From Holtermannia corniformis (Eukaryota > Basidiomycota > Tremellomycetes > Holtermanniales), in the NCBI GenBank assembly GCA_001599935.1, contig BCIJ01000001.1, positions 1,460,766-1,524,765 of the forward strand: a stretch of 64,000 nt of DNA. Reading direction: 5' to 3'. Both the position numbers and the translations under genes were made by a program. Below the pieces are notes generated by a model. It ran no database searches. It saw only the letters and a list, made by a program, of their open reading frames with translations, and was not told the DNA's origin. How positions within the stretch are numbered: the first letter of the stretch is position 1; each line of letters starts with the position of its first letter. Shown here in pieces: positions 13,375 to 24,733 of this stretch.

Positions 13375-15512
13375 ATGCCATACCAGCGAGCTGACCCTGC
13401 TCGTGTAGCTTTGCGTAGGTTCTCTCAATATGCAGCAATCAAGTACTAACTTCATCGGCTAGCTACACTACGGTCGTGAAACGGTACGAAACTGAGTGTA
13501 CTCTTGGTCGAGTCTGACAGCATCACAGATGGCCAACCATCATCACTCAGATTGTCAGCACGGTCTCGACCGTCGTGCACGAGCTATCCGTGTCGAAGTC
13601 GCCTAGTCCGGAGACTCCTGAGAAGATCAACGAAGGCAAGCGAATCATTGCGCAGCTCTCCGAGCTCAAGCATGACATGGGCAGGAATCAAGACCTGTCG
13701 TCCGTGCCGCGACTGCCTCGTACCGGTCACAGCTGACGCCTTCAGGCTCATAGCAGAAGATGGAGGAAGCAATGTGAACTGCTACAATGAGGAACTAGCA
13801 GCTTTCCCGGAGGAAGACCGAAAGTGGTTTGGATGTAACTGGCTCTTTGCCGAGTGCTACTTGTGAGACTATGCGCACTCCAGGCGAAGAACTAAGCTCA
13901 CTGATACATTCAGATATCGTCGCTTGAGGACGTTGTTCTCGCTCACGGCTCATTGGAAGGAGTTTGACCCGTTCTTTGCTTCCAAGGCGGAAACGTACAA
14001 GTCGAGCTCGGGCGCCATCATCCGTGCGTAGAGACCAATCGACCTTCCCTTTCTGACATACGTCGCTAGATTTGGCAAAGTCGGTGGAGGGATTGAAAGA
14101 CCAACCAGAGCTACAACAGGACTGGCTCAAGTCCGGCTCGGCTCTTGAACTTGCCTTCTTGTGCGTCCAACCGCGCTCTCATGTGTGCTTGGCTGAAGTC
14201 CGTTTAGGGAAATGGCCCAGGCCAACCTTTGGGGTAATGCCACTGTTCGCCGTTAATTGTCGAGCGGGCGACCTGCCGCTAACCTGCGCCAGGACCTCTC
14301 GCTCCTCGTCGATCTAAAATACGAGGACCTGCAGAAGCTGCAATCAGTTGGCAAGGCGGCACAAGAGGAAAGCGCAAAGCTCATTCTGCGCAACGACTTG
14401 TCCAAAACCTGGGAGCACGTCAAGACGCTCAAGGGCGCTCGGTTGGACATTGTTCTGGATAACGGTACGTCTGTCCACTTCATGCTCGAAACCCCGCACT
14501 GACTTACTTAGCCGGATTCGAAGTGATTATCCAACCGATGTGCTTGTCAAAATCCTGACTTGACGCCAGCTGTACACCGACCTCATCTTTGCCGACTTCC
14601 TACTCACTTTCACCCCGTTTGTCTCGCAAGTTGTCTTTCAGTATGTGCTGCATGTACATTTATTCCGTGCAACTGATTCCTACAGCCCAAAGACGATTCC
14701 TTGGTTTGTCAGCGACGTCCTGCCCTACGACTTTACGTGAGCAATGCAGCGTCCAGTCAGACTCGCACTGATCAATCTAGCTGGGCCATCGACTCGCTAC
14801 TCGATAGCGAATTCTTCTCGGCGCATGCTACCACACCTCTGACCGAAGAAGACCAGTCAGCTCTAAAGTCGCTCGCAACCCGCTGGAAGGACTACGTTGC
14901 CGACGGGAGCTTCAAGCTCTCCGTACCGCTTGACTCGCCTTTGGGCGCCAAGACGGATCTTGGCGATTTCTGGACATCTCAATACGCGTATCAGGACCTG
15001 CCTGCGCAAGCGCCGGAGTTGCTCGAGGTCTTGGCTGGATCGGGCTTGGTTGTCTTCAAGGGTGATCTGAAGTGAGTTCTGGCGATGAGCACAAGCAACT
15101 GGCTGACGGCACCAGTTACCGCAAGTGAGTTGTCACACAGCTAGCGAAGTGGATCTGACAGGACTAGACTTGTTGGAGATGCCAAATGGCCTGCAACGAC
15201 GTCATTCGAAGAGGCACTTGGTCAGTACAACACCTTTGAGGACGTCACGACTGATAGCTCAGGACCTCTGGCGGGCAAGATCAATCTCCTGAGCCTACGC
15301 ACGAATAAAGCAGACACGATGTGAGTCTTTGACAAACAAACCTGCAATCTCTGACGTCGTCAGTGTCGGTCTCGCCGAGGGGGTCGAAGAAGCCACCATG
15401 GTGAAAGACTCGTCGTGGAGAGTCTCTGGCAAGTGCGTGGGCTTTTTCATCGCAGCGAAGACTTACTGAGACACTTAGGTACGCTGTGGTCTCCTTCAGC
15501 CCCAAGGCGTGA
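13375..15512 (+). CDS. ARMT1: DUF89/ARMT1 damage-control phosphatase
   Basis: The protein is recovered from about ten exons. Order of motifs: [16 protein letters not shown] near the start, [25 protein letters not shown] with [23 protein letters not shown], the metal-site motif [37 protein letters not shown], the WAIDSLL...RWKDYV region, and [14 protein letters not shown] at the C-terminus. These are the hallmarks of eukaryotic DUF89 subfamily III (human ARMT1, yeast YMR027W), metal-dependent phosphatases thought to remove damaged sugar phosphates such as fructose-1-phosphate. Asp and Asn in the VLDN motif are expected metal ligands and are present. The motif is interrupted by two introns with an 11-nt exon (14512-14522) between them. 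The start ATG 13375 was chosen because it splices into the conserved YTTVVKRWP segment; the first donor is weak (GTTCTC), so the first exon is less sure. Confidence 0.88.
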
Positions 15513-15562
15513 TGCACGCTATTCGATACATGGTCGCAAAGCTACAACAACACGCGCTTGAT

Positions 15563-17017
15563 CTAGTCATCTTGCAATTGCTCTAGAAAGTCACTCCTCG
15601 ATGACTGGTCCCTCAAGTAAGCCGTCCCTCTCGCATATAAGCCGCCGTCGACCTCAGTCGCCGAGCCTTGCCTCGTCTGTTTGGGTGTAAAGAGATCGCG
15701 TGGAGATTCGGGAGGGGATCCGCCTCCTGACGAAAGGAGCATGCCGCGACGCCGTGCATTGTTCGACATTGGCGACAACAGTGTCCGCGGTGATGCCAAC
15801 GCTGGAGGTGTGGATGGTTCTGCAACGGGGTTCCTTCGCCGGGAGGGTGTCGCTTGGACGTCGTTCGGGAGTGAGACGAAGACGAGGCGACCGGAAGGCT
15901 GGTCTAGCGACAGTGTCATGTTGATGGAAGATGCCGACGCCGGCACTTGCGTCACACTGACTGCCGAGGAAAGGTGTATAGGGTTGAGCAGGCCCGATAC
16001 CGCTCCACCTTGTCCCAGAGACGGGCGTATGATCACCTCCCATCTAGTCTCCGTTTCGGTTTGACCGTCCGACGTGCATGTCACCTCGACTTCAAGGTTC
16101 GCTGGCGGTGGTGCACTCGCGCCATCGGCTGGCAATCGGTCTTCAAGATCCGTATCGGGGCTGCCACCCTCGTCGTCGCCATTGGATGAAGACGACGCCA
16201 GGCGTCTTGCAGACTCTGGGCGCCGGACTGATTTCAGCGACGGGCTGGAGATGAGCCCGGGCTTTGGCGTGGAATTGCGTTGAGATCGCAACGACGGCTT
16301 GCGGGCCAGCCACGCTGCAGAGCGTGACTCCACCCCGTACAACGTCTCGCGACCGTCACTGCTGGATGCTGGAGATGCCGGCCGATGGAAGGGAGACACT
16401 AGACCAGGCCCTAGTAAGGAAGCTGGTTGCGACCAAACAATCGTAGGGCTATCTCGGAGAAACGGGTGGCGACTGGCTGAGACTGGAAGGGATCTTCGGG
16501 GAGGTGAAAGTGCAGTAGGAAAGGTGGAACCCGAGGGTGCAGGTGGAGTGGCTGGACGATCGTGGCCCGCACCATCGTCGAGGAGTGTGTTCTGATTCTC
16601 TGCGATGCGCCGCGATGTAGGCGTCGAGTCTGGGGGGATATTGGGCGAAGGCGACAAGATGACAAGTGTCGGCTCTCCGTGATCCTCTTCGTATTTCTTG
16701 CCGCTCCCGAACGACCATGGTGATCGTTTCGCGGTTGCGTCTGACCCGCGTCGCGGTCGGCGCAGCAAGCTGCGTCCAAAGTCTGAGATTTCTTGCTGCT
16801 TCTCTGCAAACGACCCGATCGCGCTACTGGAGTTGGGTGACTCGACCTGGACTTCTTCGGCGTCTGCCGAGTTCAGAGACGTTGAGCCAAGTCTTGCGGA
16901 GAGACTGATTTTGCGCCGGAGCAGCCTCCCCGGACGCGGTTTGCCCGGCGACTCTGCAGCTGGCGCCGGAACAGTCGGGGATGACTTGTCCCCCTTGAGG
17001 AAAGACAGCGGCGCCAT
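15563..17017 (-). CDS. Ser/Pro-rich protein of unknown function
   Basis: A single uninterrupted frame of 484 codons, unusual here because most neighbours have several introns. Composition is Ser, Pro, Arg and Thr rich with basic patches (PGRLLRRKISLS, SLLRRPRRGSD) that resemble basophilic kinase sites. No membrane segment or signal peptide. A compact segment around residues 310-390 (LEVEVTCTSDGQTETETRWE, then VTQVPASASSINMTLSL and GRLVFVSLP) looks like beta-strands and may be the only folded part; the C-terminus is acidic (DFLEQLQDD). It lies between the DUF89 gene (convergent, 50 bp away) and the Ran1-like kinase. I do not recognise the family; it may be a disordered signalling or scaffold protein. 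Confidence 0.75.
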   Translation of the reverse strand: MAPLSFLKGDKSSPTVPAPAAESPGKPRPGRLLRRKISLSARLGSTSLNSADAEEVQVESPNSSSAIGSFAEKQQEISDFGRSLLRRPRRGSDATAKRSPWSFGSGKKYEEDHGEPTLVILSPSPNIPPDSTPTSRRIAENQNTLLDDGAGHDRPATPPAPSGSTFPTALSPPRRSLPVSASRHPFLRDSPTIVWSQPASLLGPGLVSPFHRPASPASSSDGRETLYGVESRSAAWLARKPSLRSQRNSTPKPGLISSPSLKSVRRPESARRLASSSSNGDDEGGSPDTDLEDRLPADGASAPPPANLEVEVTCTSDGQTETETRWEVIIRPSLGQGGAVSGLLNPIHLSSAVSVTQVPASASSINMTLSLDQPSGRLVFVSLPNDVQATPSRRRNPVAEPSTPPALASPRTLLSPMSNNARRRGMLLSSGGGSPPESPRDLFTPKQTRQGSATEVDGGLYARGTAYLRDQSSRSDFLEQLQDD

Positions 17018-17356
17018 CCGGTGTCCTGACTACGCCGAGCTGCGCTCACCCTCGCTGCTGAACTGATCGACGCGTTTATACGCGACTTGCGACCCAACGT
17101 CACGAGTGCTCTAAACACTTCCCGGAGGAAAATCACCCTGACGGCAAGGCACGCGACAGCTGCTGTCATGCCGGCATCCGTCAGGGCAACTTAGCAAGCC
17201 TCTTTGAAGGTCGCCGTCTGCGGCGGATCGTGCATTGATTGCATGATGACATGTCGTGGTTGCTACGCATTTAGGATTCTACAATGATATGTGATACAAG
17301 CAAGCAGGCATGAAGAGGCAGATGCAGGATTATCCGAGGGGAATGATTGATGAGTG
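17018..17356. other. Intergenic, 3' of kinase and promoter of the Ser/Pro-rich gene
   Basis: 339 bases between the start of the Ser/Pro-rich gene and the stop of the kinase gene, both on the minus strand. It should contain the kinase 3' UTR and the downstream gene's promoter. No other structure was seen. Confidence 0.4.
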
Positions 17357-18780
17357 TCACCGGAAAAAGGGCGAAGGGCCACCGAGCGAGAGCAGATCCG
17401 GAGATGTCGCACCCCTGATGTACAGTTCGGTCGACCTGCGTTCGGTGGCCTTGGTCGGGAGGTCCCAGAGACCATCCGGAACAGGCGGCATCTGCAATCG
17501 CCCGTCGCTTGCCACGTAGTTCGGAGTCGGTGGGCTCGAGAACCCGCCACCAGACGAGGAGGACCGCGACAAGGCCGAGTCGTGGCTGTACGACAGCGCC
17601 GGGTGCTCGTCGAAGGAGAAGCCTGGTTGGTTCTCAAAGGAGCCTTCTGAGCTGTCCGCCGTGGACAACGCAGGACTGTAATCGACTTCGCATAGATCCA
17701 CGTTGGTGGTAAATACAGCGGGTAGCACTGGTGTTTGGGGTGTCACGACCTGGGGCGGGGCAACTCGCTGACTCGTGGTAGCGGCAGCGGCATGAGCTCG
17801 TCGGAGTTCTGCCTCATCCATCGTGAATGATCGGCAGTTGACGACGAGACTGCGGAGCTCGGCTAGGCTGATCCGGCTTGCTGGGTCGATTGTGAATATA
17901 CGTTGAAGGATGTAGTTGCACGCGGAGGAAATGGGCAGGATTTTGCGAAGGAAATTTGGATCTTGGATGAAACCCTGGAACGAGTCGTCGCCAAGAGTCG
18001 CCTGGCGCCAAGGATTCCGTCCGGAGGCCAAGTTGACGAGGATGACGCCAAGGGACCAAACGTCGCCAGCTTGGGTGGGATAGGATCCAGACGCGTTGAA
18101 GGCCTCGCCTTGACATTCTGGATTGAATCAGCTGTGCTCTTGTGGTTGCGGAAGAACGTACCAGGGGCTATGTAGAATGTTGAGCCGCAACCGAATTCGG
18201 TTGATGTCTTCTCAGATGTTGCGAGACCAAAGTCGACTATCCGGACGCGAGTACCACTCTCTGAACAGACGACGTTCTCAGGCTTAATGTCGCGGTGAGC
18301 AATGCCGAGGCTGTGCAGCCAGGCGATGCCATCGATGAGCTGGAGGAACACGGAGCGAACAAGGTCATTGTCGCCCAAGTACTGCGCAAGGCGGTGTCAG
18401 CTCAGTCGGAGGGGTCGATGCCAACTTACCCGTTGCTCGTCGGTAATCATCGCAAACAAATCACCCTCCTCGCCGTAGTCCATAACGACGAAGACAAAGT
18501 CGCCCTCGGTGAAGACGCGGTCCATTGTGACAATGGACGGATGACTTGACGCGAGTTGGTGAAGAGCAATCTCGCGTCGCTGAAAATGCCGTTGGCGCGA
18601 GTCAAGGCCTGCTTTGTGCAAACATTTGACGGCGCGGTAGACGGCGACAGGGTAACGAGAGTCGATGGCGAGGTAGACAACGCCGTATGCGCCGGTGCCA
18701 ATGATGGAGACCAGCTCCAGGCAGCCTTTGTCGATGACGGCGCCCGTCAAATCGGGATGCGAGTCGGCTTTGGCTACCAT
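17357..18780 (-). CDS. Ran1/Pat1-type Ser/Thr protein kinase
   Basis: Complete kinase domain in order: Gly loop GTGAYGVVYLA, VAIK-type lysine in RAVKCLHKAG, FVFVVMDYGEEGDLF hinge, catalytic loop IAHRDIKPENVV, DFGLATSE, then TFYIAPECQGEAF after an intron, GDVWSLGVILVNLASGRNPW and NYILQRIFTIDPASRISL. The acidic DLF hinge, the SLGVILVNLASGRNPW segment and domain order place it with the Ran1/Pat1-Ksp1-Sks1 group. In fission yeast this kinase represses mating and meiosis in rich medium; in budding yeast relatives respond to glucose and nitrogen. The ~180-residue tail is Ser/Pro-rich. Start at 18780 (MVAKADSHPDLTG) was preferred over an upstream in-frame ATG because family members begin close to the kinase domain. 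Two introns are visible. The divergent sugar permease shares its upstream region. Confidence 0.88.
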
Positions 18781-20173
18781 GGCGACGGGCGAAAGGAGGG
18801 GGAAAGATGAGCGCTGAAGAAAGGATGGTCGCCAGATAGGAGCTGTTGTTGAGGAAACCACGTCTGGGCCCGTTCGCTCAGCTGAGATGACAATGCGGCA
18901 AGACAGGCGGGCGAGGCGTCTTATGGAAGCTTCCGCGCTAGTCGGGTGCGTCCTGCTGGAAAAAGCAACTGTGACCCTAGGTCCCGCGACGTGTCCCAAA
19001 CAAGCCAGATAGGGGAATTACCTGATCCTCGGCACGAGAGCACGACGCAGTCAGAGCTTTAGATCGGCGCCTTTCCGTGGCACAGGACTCGGCTCCACTA
19101 CTGCGCCACAGCGAGTTGTGCCTCGCTCGCATCATTTGCCCTTAGCGGCAGGTGCGCCAGATTGGCAAAAGAGGCGGGTCTGTTGCATCACCCCTGTTCC
19201 AGAACGGTGGTGGGTCAGATGAAGCATCCGACAGGGGCTCGCGCACGGAGAGATTGCGACGTGCAGGTCCAGACTCGGCGAATATGCCACTCGGCGTCTC
19301 GAGATCTCACGGCAGCATCCCTCATGCATTCAGTCTACAAAGATGCATCCGCGGCTCAGACGTTGCGGCGTTCCAGACCCGGTCGAGTGACAGCTGCTAT
19401 GTACGATCGCCGTTGCAGGGCCTTAATATCAGGCGCTGCAGGGTGGCAGGCTTGTTCCAGGCCGAGCAAAGCGAATCCTCCGAAGCCGTTGTTGGGGCAT
19501 GCCTTGGCTTCGGTACCATTGGTTGCCGGATGTATACAGTTCCGTGTCTTGTTTTGGAGTGATCACAATCTCATGATACACGGATCTGCGGTGTCAGTTT
19601 GACATCGGACTGGCCGGTCTCGGCGAAGGTGACCTCCTTGCCCAAACATGCCACAGGTCTTGCTTCTGCAGCTTGCCTGGCTCAAGATATCAGTCTATGC
19701 ACAGTACACGCCCGTAGTCGCCAACTCAAATTCATTGGCGGGAGAAGCATTTCTGGCACCCTCCGTCCAGTGTGGTTGACGAAGTTCAACGCGATTGACA
19801 GCCCTCCATAGCTCCCCGCTCACGCATACCGCTGACGGACAGTGAACTTGCAGCATTCGAGCGCGGCGGGCTACGTGAGCGGCGTCACATGTCACGGTAA
19901 GCGAACCGTGAGCCAATCAGAACTGACCACCGATACTTTTCGCCTCAGGAACCTTCTGCCAGCTGTCCGCTCGCGGACTCTCGACCCTCTTCGACCACCC
20001 AGAATCGCTGCATTTGCTTGTGCGCGTGATCGACACCCCACTGGCCCTCCGCACCGGTAACGACGACTCCCCAGACTCGTACCGGTCCCCCGCGCGAGCG
20101 GCTCTGACGTTCGCATTCGACGTATATAACATATCCCTGATTGGCCCCCCTTGAGTCATCCCTCGCTCCGCAT
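18781..20173. other. 1.4 kb divergent upstream region of kinase and sugar permease
   Basis: The largest promoter-like space in the left half. Open frames of 136-146 codons on the plus strand around 19152-19602 overlap one another in different frames, have no domain and are probably chance. A TATA box lies near the permease end. The size is consistent with complex nutrient regulation, but I identified no specific activator site. Confidence 0.45.
20123..20129 (+). promoter_or_regulatory. TATA box of the sugar permease gene
   Basis: TATATAA in the context CGTATATAACATATCC lies about 45 bp before the permease ATG. It is the clearest TATA element noticed in the window and fits a highly regulated transporter gene. 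Function is inferred from sequence and position. Confidence 0.5.
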
Positions 20174-22367
20174 CATGGCCTTCACAGCAGACAAGGCCGC
20201 AGAGGCAGACTTGGCCAGCAATGAGAAGGTGTCCGTTTCGCGCGTACAGGCTCAACTCAGAGAGGATGCGAACGTTGCAATCAACAAGGAGAAGTCGATG
20301 ACTCTGCGCGAGGGCATCCGATTGTATCCCAAGGCAATCGGTTGGAGTATGCTCATCAGCTCGTGTATCATCATGGAGGGATACGATGGTATGTCTTGAC
20401 CTATTAGCCAAAGGCCGCGCTTAACCTCGTCAGTCGCGCTTCTCAACAATCTATACGCTTTTCCTCAGTTCCGCGAGCAATTCGGCGAGCTCACCGCTAG
20501 CGGTGACTATCAAGTATCAGCTCCCTGGCAAGCTGGCTTGTCTAACGTAGGTCTCGTCAAGCCATCGATGGGCTGGTGTTGAAGGGACCGAACAGGGCGT
20601 GATCATTGGTGAAATCATCGGCCTCTTTGCCATGGGCTGGCTGGCCGACCGCATCGGCTACCGGAAAACTCTCGTGGGCTGTCTTATTGCCCTTGCTGGC
20701 TTCGTTGCCATCGCTTTCACGGCCAAGAGGGTCGAGGTTCTTTTGGTCGCGGAGATTTTATGCGGGATCCCTTGGGGTGCCTTCCAGACCTGTGAGTGGC
20801 CGCTTGGACTTGTCAAGTCGTCTCGGCGCTCACAAATCGACCACAGTGACCGTCAGCTACGCTGCAGAGGTCTGCCCGATTCAATTGCGAGCTTATTTGA
20901 GTACCTGGGTGAGTCATTGTTTATATGAACCGAGTTACAAGCTCATGTCCCTCAGGTCAACGCGTAAGCTAATTGCCCTTGCTGCGACTCGTGCTGACCA
21001 TCATTCGAGTTCATGGGGTATCGGTCAGCTGATATCCATTGGTGTTATCCGTTCTCGTCTGGATGTGTCCGGGAACATGGCCTGGCGATTGCCCTTCGCC
21101 CTTCAGTGGATGTGGCCGGCGTGAGCAACTTTCACGTGCTGGCTTGCTTGTTCTGACCGTCTCGCAGACCTCTCATCATCGGCATCTGTCTTGCGCCCGA
21201 GTCCCCTTGGTGGCTTGTACGCAAAGGTCGCTTGGAACAAGCACGAAAGTCCATCCTCCGCCTGGCCTCGCCGCACCGCAACCCCGACTTTGACGTCGAC
21301 GAAACCATGGCGATGATGCAGCACACGACAGCCGTCGAGCAGGAGCTTACGTCTGGAAGCTCTTACCTCGACTGCTTCAAGGGTCATGACCGCCGCCGTA
21401 CCGAGATCGTCTGCATGGTCTGGGCCATTCAGAATCTGTGTGGCAATGCTTTCAGCAACTACAGTACCTAGTAAGTGTCTCGCCGCGGTCAAACACAGGG
21501 ATTGACTTGTATCAGCTTCTTCCAGCAAGCCGGTCTCAGCGATGCCGACTCGTATAACTTTGCTCTTGGTCAGTATGCCCTCAAGTGAGTGATCTGAATT
21601 GGGGCGATGGAGAGACCGGCTGACTGCGATACCAGCGCTGTAGCTGTCTTTGCCGCTTGGGGCTTGATGAGCCGCGGTATCGGTCGTCGGACCCTCTACA
21701 TTGTTGGCCTCATCGGTCTTTCCTGCGTCCTTTTCGTCACCGGGTTCATGCGGCTTGTGCCTGACAAGCACACTGCTGGCCTGGCCACGGGCGGATTACT
21801 GCTCGGATGGGCGGTCATCTACCAGTGCACTGTGGGCACAGTGTGCTACAGGTACGTCTATGCTGTATACCAGTCAGAACGTTTCTGACGTGTTCAGTCT
21901 TGTTGGCGAGATCTCATCGCGTCGCTTGATGGTCAAGACTGTTGTAATCGGTCGTAACTGCTACAACATCGGTTCGTCGAAGCTCTTACAACCTCACACC
22001 ATGCTGATGCCTTCCACAGTTGGCATCTTCACTAGCGTGATTACTCCATACATGCTCAACCCCGAAGCCTGGAACCTGCAGCAGTACACTGCCTTCTTCT
22101 GGAGTGGGCTGGCAGCCCTCTGTGCGGTCTACACCTACTTCCGGGTGCCTGAGGTGAGTTTCCTTCTCATGTCCTGCCGCGTTGTACTCATCGGTTTCCC
22201 AGCCCACCGGTCGGTCCTTCATGGAGCTCGACCTGCTTTTCGAGAAGAGCGTCTCTGCACGCAAATTTGCCAAGACGGATGTCACCGTCTTTGATGCGCC
22301 GGAGACGGTGCGCGTCGACAGCCGCGACCAGGACAAGCCCGTGCTGGGCCATGTTGAGCGCATGTGA
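20174..22367 (+). CDS. MFS sugar permease, maltose/alpha-glucoside type
   Basis: Spliced from about ten exons into a 12-helix sugar-porter protein. Motifs in order: SMLISSCIIMEGYD in helix 1, the loop 2-3 signature GWLADRIGYRKT, TVSYAAEVCPIQLRAYLSTW, GIGQLISIGV, LPFALQWMWP, the PESPWWLVRKGRLEQAR variant of PESPRWL, IQNLCGNAFSNYSTYFFQQA in helix 7, MSRGIGRRTLYIVG and a GEISSRRLMVKT loop before helix 11. The mid-region and the long cytoplasmic N-terminus resemble fungal alpha-glucoside:proton symporters (maltose/trehalose/isomaltose permeases) more than hexose carriers. An 8-nt exon (20956-20963) is required to read VNASWGIGQ. Substrate is inference. The protein would sit in the plasma membrane. 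Its upstream region is shared with the Ran1-like kinase. Confidence 0.88.
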
Positions 22368-22648
22368 TGTGAAGGGAGAAATTGAACGGAGGGAATTTGG
22401 GCGCACGGCCGGGAGTGTTGATATGTGAATTGATTGTACACTGGACGACAACCTCGAATGCATATATCATCTGAGTTATTGTCGGGCGACGGCAATGCGC
22501 TCAGCAGTCTCACCGAATCATTCAGACTACAGAAGGCCAGCGCGCCACAATGCCACGAAGGCTAACTCATCACATGAAAGTAGCTTTCGACGCGTCCACG
22601 TCTGCACGTCCCGTCTGCGTCGGTTCGCCCTGCTTACTCTTCGTCAAG

Positions 22649-23742
22649 ATGTCCGACTCTGATCCTTTGCTCAACTTTTTCTCAGAGATCGAAGCGGAGG
22701 ACGCGTCGCTGCTTTACAAGGCGCTGGGCTTAGAGTCATCCGCGACCGAGTCTGAGATCAAGAAGGCGTACCGCAAAGCTGCACTGCAGCATCATCCGGA
22801 CAAGCAGCGCGGCGGAGATAAGGCAGCGGCAGGCAAAAAGTTCCAACAGATTGGTTTCGCGTACGCAGTATTGAGTGATGCTGCGAAGCGGAAGCGGTGA
22901 GTTTGGCAATGTGAAGCTGAGCAGCCGCTGATCAGTGCAGGTACGATGCAACGGGCCGGACGGACGAACTGGCGTTTGGTGACGCAGAGGAAATGGGCTG
23001 GGACGCGTACTTTGAGGCCGTGTACACCAGGGTGGATAGACAGCTGTTAGATGACGACAAGAAAGCGTACCAGGGTGAGCCCGGATCGCGCCCCTGTCAT
23101 AGTAACTGACATGGGCAGGCTCCCAGGCCGAGCTAGACGACCTGGCAGAGGCGTATGCGAAGTCCAAGGGCTCGCTATCCAAGATCCTCTCTCGCATCCC
23201 ACACGCCCAACACGCCGACGAAGACCGGCTCATTGCTGCCGTCAACTCCCTCATCGCATCGGGTGATCTCGACGAGCTTGCCAAGTGGAAGACGACGAGT
23301 ACCGATGAAGCAGCTAAAGCACGTCGAGCGAAGAGTGCTGCAAAGGAGGCGTCTGAAGCAGAGGAGATGGCCAAGGAGCTCGGCGTGCACGAAGAGTTTT
23401 ACGGATCAGGCAAGAAGGGCAAGCGCAAGTCGGATGCCAGAGATGCGGGCGGTGACGACGATGATGCGCTGAAGGCGTTGATCGTCAAGAGACAGAAGCA
23501 GCGTAGTGTGGGACTGGACGCACTCGCGGGAAAGTATGCCAAGATCGAGGCAGAGGCGAAAGCAAAACGGGGGAAAAAGGGCAAGAAGTCTCAGAACGAA
23601 GATGAAGGTCCACCCGAGGTGAGCCGGTGCGCAAGATGACTACTACGAGCTGAAGGTGGTCCAGATAAGCGATGCTGACTTTGAGGCGCTGCAAGCCAAG
23701 CTGGTGGCCAACAAATCGTCCAAAGGCAAGAAGTCCAAGTGA
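22649..23742 (+). CDS. J-domain protein, DNAJC9-like
   Basis: The J domain covers residues ~25-100: [20 protein letters not shown], the HPD motif in [10 protein letters not shown], and [13 protein letters not shown]. Past an intron come [25 protein letters not shown] and [18 protein letters not shown], then [13 protein letters not shown]. This arrangement of J domain plus the GRTDE / YQGS.aEl.Dl segment is that of DNAJC9, an Hsp70 co-chaperone that in animals also holds histone H3-H4. The C-terminal third is Lys-rich and ends KSSKGKKSK, suggesting nuclear location. The start at 22649 ([11 protein letters not shown]) is favoured over an in-frame ATG 33 codons upstream. Three introns are seen. 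Confidence 0.85.
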
Positions 23743-23868
23743 GCGGGCATGGCCGAGCTTCGTGTATATAATGTATGTCATCATGCCACGTATCATTTAT
23801 TCTGGGGACTGGGAAGATGGCGGCCGCTCGTGGATACGTAGCCACAGCTAGCTATATACCCAAAGCTT

Positions 23869-24714
23869 CTAAGGACGTACCTGCTTCGATGTCGACGTTG
23901 CCTTGTTGCTTGATTCTGTGGGTTTGCTTTCGCTTCCGCTTTCGCTGTCTACCTCGCTTGGCGGCAACGGGAAGGGGGATGCGCAACGAGCCATGTAGCT
24001 CTTGTCAAATGACGACGGGTTCCGCTTTGGGGCCTCTGGACGCTTGGGCACCTCGAAAGTAGCATGGACAACTGCTGTTGGCCCATTAGACATGACGAGT
24101 GGAGTACTGATGTAGGGGATCCCGTGTTTCGAGCTGTAGACTACTTATAGTCAGCAGGGACTTCCACCGTGCGTACTCCTGGTTCATGCGGCGGCTTCTC
24201 ATCGCGTTCACCGCACAGCACCCATCGTACCAAACGCTGGCTGACAGCGTACAAACCAGAAGGCGTACAGACAAAGGACGGGCTGCGCGAACGGGTTCTG
24301 ACTTTACAAACGTGATCGGAAGCAAGATGTGCCAACGGCGATGAGATGGACATCTCATTAGACTTGTTCTACCCTACAGCTGGACGGGCGCTTGTTTCAC
24401 CTTTCCTGATGCGTTCATCAATCACCTCGGACGGTTCAATCACTCGCAGCCTTCGTATTATCATCAGTGGGTGCGCCGCCTTGCTGTCGAGCCAGACGTC
24501 TTGCGCGAAGTCTCGCACGTATCGCACGGAGCTCTTCAATCGTCATGGTCTTCGGCTCAGGCGGCTCAGGGACAGGGTCAATGAAGTGAGAGACGGTTGG
24601 GTCAGACCAGTGTACGTGGCTTTCAGACGTCCGTTCGTTCGAGTTTGCGTCCGATGACATGGTCGTTCGTGCGAGCCTGCGGAGGCTTCGGGGCGCTGAG
24701 GTTCCGAACTCCAC
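23869..24714 (-). CDS. Small multi-exon protein of unknown function
   Basis: The gene can be traced but not fully spliced. The likely ATG is at 24660 (MSSDANSNERTSESHV), followed by HWSDPTVSHFIDPVPEPP and IEELRAIRARLRAR. In the same frame just upstream (to 24714) is APRSLRRLARTT, which looks like a mitochondrial presequence, so an earlier start joined by splicing is possible. Later exons contain IEPSEVIDERIRKGE, then a short hydrophobic segment whose frame I could not fix, and YSSKHGIPYISTPLVMSNG. The last exon is Pro/Ser-rich and ends in STSKQVRP before the stop at 23869. I do not recognise the family. Three or four short introns are needed. It is convergent with the DNAJC9-like gene. Confidence 0.5.
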
Positions 24715-24733
24715 TCAGTCTCAAAGGGAAGGA

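Noticed and set aside
18781..18999. Upstream in-frame start for the Ran1-like kinase
   Set aside because: It would add 73 Arg/Ser-rich residues before a start that already matches the family's short N-terminus.
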